A stretch of 64,000 nt of DNA, from positions 248,001 to 312,000 of the forward strand of contig CADAHQ010000001.1 of assembly GCA_902787715.1 (NCBI GenBank), written 5' to 3'. The stretch's first letter is position 1, and each line of letters begins with the position of its first letter. This DNA is from an uncultured Lachnospiraceae bacterium (lineage in GTDB: Bacteria; Bacillota; Clostridia; Lachnospirales; Lachnospiraceae). The position numbers and the translations under genes were made by a program. Below are positions 25,471-33,303 of the stretch, in pieces. The notes beneath the pieces were generated by a model. That model had not been told where the DNA came from. It worked only from the letters and a program-made list of their open reading frames with translations, and made no database searches.

Positions 25471-27111
25471 TTATCGGAGCAGACGGAGTTTCGTGAGCAC
25501 CTTCACAAGGAACGTGCCCTTCGGCATCGCCAGAAGTTCTTCCTTCGTCACGGCGCGCAAGAGAATCAACGCCGCAAAATACACCGGCACCGCGATGATA
25601 ATGGCCGCGATACAGGAGATTTTATCTCCGAGGAAACGAGCCATAACCTCATAGGCACCGCGGGTCACCGCTCCCATGAAGACGGCAGCAATCAGCGGTA
25701 GAACGAAGGTTGTCCGAACCTCCTGCTTATAATCCAAAAGCTTCCCTACCGAAATCCAGTTCAAAACGCATACCACAAAACCGAACAGCACATTGCAGAT
25801 CATCAATGCGTAGATATCAAGGGATGTAAAGCGGAGCAACACGTACAAAACAACCACGTGCACCACCAAAGCAACAGCGCTGTGGATTACCGGGATGTTT
25901 AAGCGGTTGATACCCTGCAGAATACCGTTTGTCAGGGTCGAGAGCGCAAATACAAGGATGCAGACACTGCCGAACCGAAGCATATTGCGGCTCACAACAT
26001 CGTGATCGTTCCACAAAAGCTGCAGAATCGGTCCAGAGAGAACGGACATGCCCACAGCACAGGGGAACGCGATGATCATGTTGAATTTGACGGCGGAAGC
26101 CACCTTTTCGCGGATAGTTTCGATCCGGCCTTTCACATACAGGGCGATGAGGCCGGGCACAATCGCGGTTCCGAGGGCTGACGCAATAGCCACCGGCACA
26201 TTTGTGAGGAGGCGGTATTTGTTGGAGTAGATGCCCCACCAGGATGCGCGCAGTACATCGTCATAGTTCTTGCCGATGAGAACGCGGTTAAAGACCGTGT
26301 TGTCCACAATACCCGAAACCTGGTAAACCGTCTGCGAAACGACAACGGGAATCGCCGTAAGAATCAGGAGCTTTAAAATGTGGACGGGTCTCTCCTCGGT
26401 GTTCGTCCCGCACTCTTTTTCCATCGCAAGGAGTTTCTTAAACACCTTGCGGTAAAACCAATAGATGACAATCAAGGAAAGAAGTCCTGCGGTTGCTCCG
26501 AAGAACGTTCCTGCCGTACCGCCCGCGGCACCGTGCGCCCGCTGGTCCGAGAATCCTGCGTATTTGCGCATGAGCCACCATGCCGCCCCCACGCTAACGG
26601 CAGCGTTTATGATCTGCTCGATAATCTGGGAAACAGCGGTGGGCACCATGTTGTTATAGCCCTGAAAATATCCCCGAATGACGCCCATCACGGAGAAGAC
26701 GAAGATTGTCGGCGCCAGCACCCGAAGCGGTAAAACCACGCCCGGCAGACCGATATAATCACCGTACCAGCCAGCACCGAAATAGCATATACTTGTGGCG
26801 ATGCCGCCCACAATGGCTCCGAAGAGCATGGACATAAGAAAGACACGTCTCGCATTTCCGTGCTGTCCCTGCACCACTCTCGCGCTTACCAGCTTGGAAA
26901 CCGCGAGGGGAAGGCTGTAGGAAGACAAAATCAGCGTGATATTGTATAGCTCATACGCGCTTCCGTAATATCCCATTCCGTCGTTGCCGAGAATCGACTG
27001 CATCGGAATGCGGTAAATCAGTCCGATGAAGCGAACCATCAGTCCGGCCGCCGCCAGAATAGTTCCCTGCATGAGGATACTGTTTGATTTTCCGGTATGC
27101 TCTGTAGCCAA
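25471..27111 (-). CDS. MATE/MOP-superfamily flippase (SpoVB / MurJ-like)
   Basis: 546 aa with about 14 hydrophobic segments spread along the protein. The N-terminal IYRIPMQSILGNDGMGYYGSAYELYN and VVVSQTVYQVSGIVDNTVF-like segments are typical of the SpoVB/YtgP branch of polysaccharide and lipid II flippases. It is expected to move an undecaprenyl-linked glycan precursor across the membrane. Whether it is the main MurJ or a sporulation paralog cannot be told. It begins at a TTG (27111) preceded by TAGGAG and follows ybeY by 50 nt. Confidence 0.88.
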   Translation of the reverse strand: MATEHTGKSNSILMQGTILAAAGLMVRFIGLIYRIPMQSILGNDGMGYYGSAYELYNITLILSSYSLPLAVSKLVSARVVQGQHGNARRVFLMSMLFGAIVGGIATSICYFGAGWYGDYIGLPGVVLPLRVLAPTIFVFSVMGVIRGYFQGYNNMVPTAVSQIIEQIINAAVSVGAAWWLMRKYAGFSDQRAHGAAGGTAGTFFGATAGLLSLIVIYWFYRKVFKKLLAMEKECGTNTEERPVHILKLLILTAIPVVVSQTVYQVSGIVDNTVFNRVLIGKNYDDVLRASWWGIYSNKYRLLTNVPVAIASALGTAIVPGLIALYVKGRIETIREKVASAVKFNMIIAFPCAVGMSVLSGPILQLLWNDHDVVSRNMLRFGSVCILVFALSTLTNGILQGINRLNIPVIHSAVALVVHVVVLYVLLRFTSLDIYALMICNVLFGFVVCVLNWISVGKLLDYKQEVRTTFVLPLIAAVFMGAVTRGAYEVMARFLGDKISCIAAIIIAVPVYFAALILLRAVTKEELLAMPKGTFLVKVLTKLRLLR

Positions 27112-27161
27112 GGGTTATCTACTCCTAAATCCCGTAATATCCGGCATCTGCCGAAGTCTGC

Positions 27162-27668
27162 TTATGCGTTGTCGCGTCCGATGGAAAGCTTCGCTAAGAT
27201 TTCCTCTTGCATGCGCTCCATCTCGATGCGCTCCGCATCCTCCATGTGGTCGTATCCGAACAGATGAAGCATGCTGTGCGCCGTGAGAAACGCCATCTCA
27301 CGCTTCACGGAATGGCCGTACTCCGCAGCCTGCGCCTTCGCTCTCTCCACGGAAATCACAATGTCGCCCAGCAAGAGCTCCCCGCTCTCCGGCTCGAAAT
27401 ACTCCTCCGTATGCTCCTCCAGCCCGTCAAAGTTGCCGGGCTCCTTGTAATCCACCATGGGAAAGCTCAAAACGTCGGTTGCGCGGTCGATTCCCCGGAA
27501 CTCCTTGTTCATGGAATGAATCGCGGCATCGTCCGTCAAAAGCATATTCACGGAACACTCATAGGGACAGCCCACATAGTCGCAGGCCGCCTCGAAAACG
27601 CTGCGAAGCACCGCCTCGCACTCGGGAAATGCTTCCTCTTCCCACTCCGATTCGAAATAAAATGTCAT
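27162..27668 (-). CDS. ybeY: Endoribonuclease / rRNA maturation factor YbeY
   Basis: 168 aa. The zinc-binding motif HSMLHLFGYDH (H-x3-H-x5-H) and FRGIDRATDVLSFPM are diagnostic. It acts in 16S rRNA 3' processing and 70S quality control. Its start overlaps the phoH stop by 4 nt, the conserved phoH-ybeY pairing. Confidence 0.95.
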   Translation of the reverse strand: MTFYFESEWEEEAFPECEAVLRSVFEAACDYVGCPYECSVNMLLTDDAAIHSMNKEFRGIDRATDVLSFPMVDYKEPGNFDGLEEHTEEYFEPESGELLLGDIVISVERAKAQAAEYGHSVKREMAFLTAHSMLHLFGYDHMEDAERIEMERMQEEILAKLSIGRDNA

Positions 27669-28708
27669 GCTTTCTCCTCCGCACCCTTGGGCTTACGGGA
27701 TCTCTCCGCCCGCACCGGTCTTCCGAAGCGGCGATTGCCGGGAACCTTCTTCGCGGCAGCCCGCTCCTCATACGCCTCATAGGCAGTGACAATCTTCTGT
27801 ACGAGGGGATGTCTTACGACGTCCGCCCCCGTCAATGTGGAAAATGCGATGTCGTCGATGCCGTTTAACACCTTCGATGCCACATCGAGGCCGGAAATCT
27901 GGTCCGAGGGCAGGTCCTTCTGGGTGCGGTCACCGGTGACGACGACCTTGGAGCCGAAGCCGATTCGGGTGAGGAACATCTTCATCTGGGCAGGGGTTGT
28001 ATTTTGCGCTTCATCAAGGATGATGAAGGCGTTGTCAAGGGTCCGGCCGCGCATGTACGCAAGAGGCGCCACCTCGATCAGACCTTTTTCCATATTCTTC
28101 GTAAAGGAATCCGCGCCCATAATCTGGTACAGTGCATCGTAGAGGGGCCGCAGATAAGGGTCAACCTTCTGCTGCAAATCGCCCGGAAGGAATCCGAGCT
28201 TCTCTCCCGCCTCGATGGCCGGGCGCGTCAAGATAATGCGGTTGACTTCGTCGTTTTTAAAAGCGGTCACGGCCATTGCCATGGCAAGATACGTCTTGCC
28301 GGTACCCGCAGGGCCGATGCCGAACACAATCATATTGTCGCGGATGTTGTCCACATACTTCTTCTGGCCCACGGTCTTTGGCTTGATGGGCTTTCCGGTG
28401 ATGGTGTGGCAGATGAGGTCGGAGTCCACCGAGAGCATGGACTGCTCCTCGTTTTCCTTCACAAGGGAGAGCGTGTAATTGACGTTTGTGATGTTGATTT
28501 CCGAGCCTCTTGCCGCAAGCTCAAGAAGCGTCGTGAGGACGCGCTTTGCCTTGCTGCACGGGCCTTCCTCGCCGACGACACGAATCTCCTCTTCCCGTGT
28601 CACAATGGTGACACGCAGGGTCTTTTCAATCTGCTTTGCGAACTCATCCATCTCCCCGAAGATGGCCTTTTGTTTGGAAACCGGAACGCCGGTCAGTGTC
28701 TCTATCAT
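27665..28708 (-). CDS. phoH: PhoH-family ATPase
   Basis: 347 aa. Walker A FGIGPAGTGKTYLAMAMAVT, Walker B AFIILDEAQNTTPAQMKMFL and VVTGDRTQKDLP define the PhoH P-loop domain, preceded by a small KH-like N-terminal region. The family is an RNA-helicase-like ATPase working with YbeY. The ATG at 28708 has CGGAGG five bases upstream; the frame open to 28783 runs back across the promoter -10, so it is not coding there. Confidence 0.93.
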   Translation of the reverse strand: MIETLTGVPVSKQKAIFGEMDEFAKQIEKTLRVTIVTREEEIRVVGEEGPCSKAKRVLTTLLELAARGSEINITNVNYTLSLVKENEEQSMLSVDSDLICHTITGKPIKPKTVGQKKYVDNIRDNMIVFGIGPAGTGKTYLAMAMAVTAFKNDEVNRIILTRPAIEAGEKLGFLPGDLQQKVDPYLRPLYDALYQIMGADSFTKNMEKGLIEVAPLAYMRGRTLDNAFIILDEAQNTTPAQMKMFLTRIGFGSKVVVTGDRTQKDLPSDQISGLDVASKVLNGIDDIAFSTLTGADVVRHPLVQKIVTAYEAYEERAAAKKVPGNRRFGRPVRAERSRKPKGAEEKA

Positions 28709-28753
28709 CCGCACCTCCGCTTTGGTATGCGCCGACTGCGCATAATCGATGAC

Positions 28754-28762
28754 ATTATAGCA
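28754..28762 (-). promoter_or_regulatory. Extended -10 promoter of phoH
   Basis: Minus strand: TGCTATAAT, an extended -10 (TGn plus a perfect TATAAT). No good -35 exists; the -35 position is occupied by GGCATTTTCCG, a copy of the recurrent decamer (28771-28780). Confidence 0.65.
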
Positions 28763-28791
28763 AATCTCATCGGAAAATGCCACATCTTTTC

Positions 28792-28824
28792 ACAAAAAGT
28801 AAGAGGACCGCTTTCGCGATCCTC
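28792..28824 (-). terminator. Intrinsic terminator of rpsU
   Basis: Minus-strand RNA: GAGGATCGC (28824-28816), GAAA tetraloop, GCGGTCCTC (28811-28803) with one G-U pair, then TTACTTTTTG. It begins 8 nt after the rpsU stop. Confidence 0.9.
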
Positions 28825-28832
28825 CGTAAATC

Positions 28833-29009
28833 TTACTTGTACTTTCTCTTACGAGCAGCCTCCGACTTCTTCTTGCGCTTTACGCTCGGCTTCTCATAGT
28901 GCTCTCTCTTGCGAATCTCCTGCTGGATGCCCGCCTTCGCGCAATTTCTCTTGAATCTGCGCAGTGCGCTGTCCAGGGACTCGTTCTCTTTTACGATAAC
29001 ACTCGACAC
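28833..29009 (-). CDS. rpsU: 30S ribosomal protein S21
   Basis: 58 aa, read directly on the minus strand. It begins (V)[19 protein letters not shown] and ends with a basic tail [13 protein letters not shown], an exact S21 pattern. S21 is a small late-assembling subunit protein involved in initiation. It starts with GTG at 29009, six bases after AGGTGAG, and has its own promoter and terminator. Confidence 0.95.
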   Translation of the reverse strand: MSSVIVKENESLDSALRRFKRNCAKAGIQQEIRKREHYEKPSVKRKKKSEAARKRKYK

Positions 29010-29098
29010 GAATTCTCACCTGCCTTCCCGAACACGACCTGCCTTCGCATGTCGCTGTCGACATCAATCCTGTCTGTCGGAAATGATGCCATATCGAA

Positions 29099-29126
29099 TT
29101 GTACCACAAAATCCGTACTTGTCAAC
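29099..29126 (-). promoter_or_regulatory. Sigma-A promoter of rpsU
   Basis: Minus strand: -35 TTGACA (29121-29126), 16-bp spacer, -10 TACAAT (29099-29104). The leader of about 80 nt precedes the GTG start. Confidence 0.85.
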
Positions 29127-29142
29127 ACTTTTCTTACGAATC

Positions 29143-31809
29143 TTAGGAAAGCTGTGAAACCGCTACTTCCTTAGCCTTCGCGATGCACGCGTCAACCCCC
29201 GAAGGATCCTTGCCGCCGGCCTGTGCCATGTTCGGACGTCCGCCGCCGCCACCGCCTACAAGGGAGGCGATTTCCTTGATCAGGTTTCCTGCGTGTGCAC
29301 CCTTTGCCATCGCGCTGTCGGATGCCGCAGCCACAAGGTTTACCTTGCCGTCGATCACGGAGGCAAGCACAACCACGCAGTCGGAAAGTTTAGCCTTCAT
29401 CTTGTCGCAGAAATTGCGAAGACCGTTCATATCGAGGTTGGGAACATTTGCCGCAAGAACCTTGATTCCCGCAACCTCCGTCACATCCGAAAGGACATCG
29501 CCCAAGGATGCGTCGGCAAGCTTAGCCTTCAGCTTTTCGTTCTCTGCATTTGCCGCCTTGAGTTCCGCGGTAAGCGCTTCAATCTTTGCGGCCAGGTTAG
29601 CGGGCTCCGCCTTGGCAGCGCGGGCCGCCTCGTGCAGCTCGTTTTCAATGGTCTTATAGTAAGCGATCACGTTGGATGCCGTGATAGCTTCGATACGTCT
29701 CGTTCCCGCAGCGATACCGGACTCGCTCACAATCTTGAAGGATGCGATGGACCCGGTGTTTGCAACATGCGTACCGCCGCAGAGCTCGATGCTGTAGCCG
29801 CCCATATCCACGACACGCACGGTGTCGCCGTATTTTTCGCCGAAGAGTGCCATGGCACCGGTCTTTCTGGCCTCGTCGATGCTCATGAGCTTCGTCACAA
29901 CCGGATAGTCAGCTGCAATCGCCTCGTTGACGAGCTCCTCAACCTTCGCAATCTCCTCCTTGGTCATGGCGTTGAAATGCGAGAAGTCAAAGCGGAGTCT
30001 CTCGGGATTTACAAAGGAACCGGCCTGCTCAACGTGGGTTCCCAAAACAGTGCGCAAAGCCTTCTGCAGAAGGTGTGTCGCGGAGTGGTTCTTCGCCGTC
30101 GCGATGCGCTTTGCCTTATCGTAAGCGACCGTCACAACGTCGCCGTCCGCGAAGCTGCCGCCGATCACGGTTCCGATGTGAGCAATCTTTCCGCCCTTCA
30201 ACTTGATGGTGTCAACGACGTCAAATTCCGCCGTTACCTCGCCTTCCTCCTCCACATAGATGCGTCCGCAGTCGCCCTGCTGGCCGCCCATGGTGGCGTA
30301 GCATACGGTCTGATCAAGGATGATTGCACCGCTCTCGCCCTCGGCAAGGGAAGTGACAATCGCGCCGCTTCCGTTCTCTTCCTTGGTCATCACAAGGATG
30401 GTTCCGTCGCAACTCTCCTTATCGTAACCCACAAACGTCGATGTTACGGAAGGATCGATCTCATCGTATACGGTGGCATCGGCGCCCATATAGTTCGTCT
30501 TCTTGCGGGAATTTCTCGCAAGGGTCTTCTGGGCCTCCATCGCCTTCTTGTAGCCGTCCATATCCACGGTCATGCCGCGCTCCGCAAGGATTTCCTCGGT
30601 GAGGTCAAGCGGGAAACCAAAGGTGTCGTACAGCTTAAATGCATCGTCTCCGGAGAGAACGGTCTTTCCGGACGCCACCAGCGATTCCTCCATGCCGGAG
30701 AGAATCTCGAGACCCTGGTCGATGGTCTTGTTGAATTTTTCCTCTTCGTTGTTGAGGATGCTGAAGATGTAATCCTTCTTCTCCTCAAGCTCCGGATAGC
30801 CGCCCTTCGAATCGCGGATGACGGTCTCGCACAGATTTGCGAGAAATGCCTCCTTGATTCCCAGAAGACGCCCGTGGCGCGCTGCGCGGCGCAGGAGTCT
30901 GCGGAGCACATAGCCTCTGCCTTCGTTGGAAGGAAGGATTCCGTCGCTGGTCATAAACGTTACGGAACGGATGTGGTCCGTAATCAGACGGATGGAAACG
31001 TCCTTCTTCGGGTCGGTCTCATAGGTCACACCGGCGATCTCGCACACGCGGTCACGAAGTGCCTTCATGGTGTCGATATCGAACACGGAGTCCGCATCCT
31101 GGCATACCATAGCGAGACGCTCAAGTCCCATACCGGTATCGATATTCTTGTTGGTCAGTTCCTCGTAACCGCCCTTGCCGTCGCCGTTGAACTGGGTAAA
31201 CACGTTGTTCCAAACCTCAACGTAGCGGTCGCAATCGCAGCCCACCTTGCAGTCGGGCTTTCCGCAGCCGAATCGGATGCCGCGGTCATAGTAAATCTCC
31301 GAGCAGGGACCGCAGGGACCTGCGCCGTGCTCCCAGAAGTTGTCCTCTTTGCCGAAACGGAAGATGCGGTCCGCAGGAACGCCCACTTCCTTGTTCCAGA
31401 TGTCAAATGCCTCATCGTCATCGAGGTATACCGAAGGATACAGACGATCCTCCGCAAGGCCTACGACCTTCGTCAAAAACTCCCAGCTCCAGGCAATGGC
31501 CTCGTGCTTAAAGTAATCGCCGAAGGAGAAGTTTCCGAGCATCTCGAAGAACGTGCAGTGTCTTGCGGTCTTGCCTACGTTCTCGATATCGCCGGTACGA
31601 ACACACTTCTGGCACGTGGTCACGCGGCGTCTCGGCGGAATCTCCTGCCCCGTAAAGTAAGGCTTCAGGGGAGCCATACCGGCGTTGATCAGCAGAAGGC
31701 TCTTATCGTTCTGGGGAACGAGGGAGAAACTCGGCAGACGGAGATGTCCCTTGCTCTCAAAGAACGAGAGATACATCTCACGCAGTTCGTTAACACTGTA
31801 ATTCTTCAT
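29143..31809 (-). CDS. alaS: Alanyl-tRNA synthetase
   Basis: 888 aa, full length. The class II core (LINAGMAPLKPYFTG, VGKTARHCTFFEMLGNFSFG), the editing-domain zinc ligands (SATHLLQKALRTVLG and ELCGGTHVANTGSI), and the C-terminal DHHA1 glycine-rich GGGGGGRPNMAQAGG are all intact. It charges tRNA-Ala and hydrolyses mischarged Ser/Gly. The ATG has GGAGG nine bases upstream. No T-box leader is visible in the 56 nt before it; no clear promoter either, so it may be read from upstream. Confidence 0.97.
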   Translation of the reverse strand: MKNYSVNELREMYLSFFESKGHLRLPSFSLVPQNDKSLLLINAGMAPLKPYFTGQEIPPRRRVTTCQKCVRTGDIENVGKTARHCTFFEMLGNFSFGDYFKHEAIAWSWEFLTKVVGLAEDRLYPSVYLDDDEAFDIWNKEVGVPADRIFRFGKEDNFWEHGAGPCGPCSEIYYDRGIRFGCGKPDCKVGCDCDRYVEVWNNVFTQFNGDGKGGYEELTNKNIDTGMGLERLAMVCQDADSVFDIDTMKALRDRVCEIAGVTYETDPKKDVSIRLITDHIRSVTFMTSDGILPSNEGRGYVLRRLLRRAARHGRLLGIKEAFLANLCETVIRDSKGGYPELEEKKDYIFSILNNEEEKFNKTIDQGLEILSGMEESLVASGKTVLSGDDAFKLYDTFGFPLDLTEEILAERGMTVDMDGYKKAMEAQKTLARNSRKKTNYMGADATVYDEIDPSVTSTFVGYDKESCDGTILVMTKEENGSGAIVTSLAEGESGAIILDQTVCYATMGGQQGDCGRIYVEEEGEVTAEFDVVDTIKLKGGKIAHIGTVIGGSFADGDVVTVAYDKAKRIATAKNHSATHLLQKALRTVLGTHVEQAGSFVNPERLRFDFSHFNAMTKEEIAKVEELVNEAIAADYPVVTKLMSIDEARKTGAMALFGEKYGDTVRVVDMGGYSIELCGGTHVANTGSIASFKIVSESGIAAGTRRIEAITASNVIAYYKTIENELHEAARAAKAEPANLAAKIEALTAELKAANAENEKLKAKLADASLGDVLSDVTEVAGIKVLAANVPNLDMNGLRNFCDKMKAKLSDCVVVLASVIDGKVNLVAAASDSAMAKGAHAGNLIKEIASLVGGGGGGRPNMAQAGGKDPSGVDACIAKAKEVAVSQLS

Positions 31810-31865
31810 TGCATTTTACCTCCGGGCATTGCCCTATAGTTTCACTTTCCGATGGGACTTAACTC

Positions 31866-33092
31866 TTAAAATTCCATGGCGCGGATAGCGGGATCCTGCA
31901 TTGCCCCGTACCATGCTTTCTTCTTGGTCATCTTGTAGCCGTTCCACTTGTACAGAAGCGGATACTCGTCGCCGCGCCACGAAACAGAGTCGTGAATGCC
32001 CCATACCGTGATGCAGTCGATGTCAATGGAACCGTCTCTCTTGCCCTTCTGTACTCCCTGAAAGAGCACCTTGTATTTCATGGCCTGGATCTCAAAGCCG
32101 TTGTCGGTGTTCGTCGTTCCGATGTCGAGCTCCGTGATCTGGACCTTGAAGCCTGCTTTGGTGAAGGTCTTCGCCGTTCCGATGACCTCTCTCGCCACCG
32201 ACGTGCTGGTGCTTAAGTGGCACTGCATGCCGATGCCGTCGATGTTGCCTGCCGCAAGAATCGGCTCCAAGACCTTCAGAATCTGGTTGGATTTCGAGTA
32301 GCAGTTGTAATCGTTATAGTACAGGTCAACGCCTTCCGGGGCGTATTTGCGGGCGTATTCGAAGGCATAGTTCATAAAGTCGGGGCCCACAACCTCATAC
32401 CAGAAGCTCTTCGCGCGGAGGCCGTCGGGATCGCCCTCGCCGGGGTTCACCGCCTCGTTCACCACGTCATAGCAATATACCATGCCGGGGTAAGTCTCCT
32501 CCATGTAGGTCATGACCTGGCGGATGTAGCTCTCCATGCGCTTGAGCATAACCTCGCGGCTTACCTTCGGGCTTCCCTTCTGGTAGTCCTCGGTGAAGAA
32601 CCCTTCGGGCGTCTGCTGGTACCAAAGAAGCGTGTGAAAGCGAACCGCGATGCCGTTCTCCTTCGCGTACTCCATGCCGCGCTTGATGCTGTCAAACTTT
32701 ACTTTCGGCTCCGTGTACGTGTCCGGAAGTCCGCTCTGGCATCCCTTGATGTCCAGAATCTGGTCGGGCTTGGACTCGTTTTCGAAGGTCATGCTGTTGA
32801 AGTTCGCGGCAATCTCCTCCGTCACGGCCTTGCTGGCGTAGAGGGAATTCGGAATGGCAACACCGATCTTGAAATCGTCCTTGTAAAGATCCTTCAATGT
32901 CATCTCATCCAGAGGATTCGGCGTCGGCGTGGGCGTTGCGGGGACTTCCGTGGGTGTGGGAGTTTCCGTAGGTGCCGCGGTAGGCGTCACCGTTTCGTTC
33001 TTTGCGTCGTCCTTCTTCCCGCAGGAAGCAAGCACCAAAAGCATGGCAAAGACAAAACCGACAAACAATACAGTGCGAATCAATCTCTTCAT
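31866..33092 (-). CDS. Secreted GH10 endo-1,4-beta-xylanase lipoprotein
   Basis: 408 aa. A lipoprotein signal (TVLFVGFVFAMLLVLASCGK, lipobox LASC) is followed by a Thr/Pro-rich linker (residues about 35-58) and a GH10 barrel: NSMTFENESKPDQI, RFHTLLWYQQTP, the acid/base Glu in YCYDVVNEAVNPGE, the nucleophile Glu in FKVQITELDIGTTN, and ITVWGIHDSVSWR. It cleaves xylan backbones at the cell surface. The ATG at 33092 has AAAGGAGG seven bases upstream; the frame upstream of it runs through the tRNA-Glu gene and is not coding. No xylan-binding module is attached. Confidence 0.94.
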   Translation of the reverse strand: MKRLIRTVLFVGFVFAMLLVLASCGKKDDAKNETVTPTAAPTETPTPTEVPATPTPTPNPLDEMTLKDLYKDDFKIGVAIPNSLYASKAVTEEIAANFNSMTFENESKPDQILDIKGCQSGLPDTYTEPKVKFDSIKRGMEYAKENGIAVRFHTLLWYQQTPEGFFTEDYQKGSPKVSREVMLKRMESYIRQVMTYMEETYPGMVYCYDVVNEAVNPGEGDPDGLRAKSFWYEVVGPDFMNYAFEYARKYAPEGVDLYYNDYNCYSKSNQILKVLEPILAAGNIDGIGMQCHLSTSTSVAREVIGTAKTFTKAGFKVQITELDIGTTNTDNGFEIQAMKYKVLFQGVQKGKRDGSIDIDCITVWGIHDSVSWRGDEYPLLYKWNGYKMTKKKAWYGAMQDPAIRAMEF

Positions 33093-33130
33093 TCCGATAC
33101 CTCCTTTCGCGTGCGCGCGTATAAAGCAAT

Positions 33131-33156
33131 GGGACCGGATTCGCAAACCCGGTCCC
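33131..33156 (-). terminator. Hairpin after tRNA-Glu
   Basis: GGGACCGG (33131-33138) pairs with CCGGTCCC (33149-33156), 5 nt beyond the tRNA 3' end. The following minus-strand sequence (ATTGCTTTAT) is only weakly T-rich, so read-through into the xylanase gene is possible. Confidence 0.6.
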
Positions 33157-33161
33157 AAGAG

Positions 33162-33233
33162 CAGCTTGTGGGGGAATCGAACCCCCGTTTTCGCCGTGAG
33201 AGGGCGACGTCTTGACCCCTTGACCAACAAGCC
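33162..33233 (-). tRNA. tRNA-Glu, anticodon CTC
   Basis: A 72-nt cloverleaf can be drawn on the minus strand: acceptor GGCTTGT/ACAAGCT (closing pair G-U), D stem GTC/GAC, anticodon stem TCGCC/GGCGA with loop CTCTCAC giving anticodon CTC, and T stem GGGGG/CCCCC with loop TTCGATT. The discriminator is G and the CCA is not encoded. It reads GAG codons. Confidence 0.93.
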
Positions 33234-33249
33234 AAATGCTGCGTACATG

Positions 33250-33278
33250 ATGATACCAAAGAACATCGAAAAATGCAA
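33250..33278 (-). promoter_or_regulatory. Promoter of tRNA-Glu
   Basis: Minus strand: -35 TTGCAT (33273-33278), 17-bp spacer, -10 TATCAT (33250-33255). The -35 box is part of TTGCATTTTTCG, one base longer than the recurrent decamer. Confidence 0.8.
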
Positions 33279-33303
33279 GCACTTTTTTCAAAGAATTTTG
33301 AAT

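Noticed and set aside
29293-31839. Plus-strand open frame of 848 codons opposite alaS
   Set aside because: It is an antisense shadow of a certain gene; the long open frame results from codon bias in alaS. No Shine-Dalgarno and no recognisable protein.
31810-31865. T-box riboswitch before alaS
   Set aside because: Only 56 nt separate alaS from the xylanase stop; no specifier loop, T-box sequence or terminator fits.
33092-33278. N-terminal extension of the xylanase frame
   Set aside because: It would read through the tRNA-Glu gene and its promoter; the ATG at 33092 has the Shine-Dalgarno and the lipoprotein signal.
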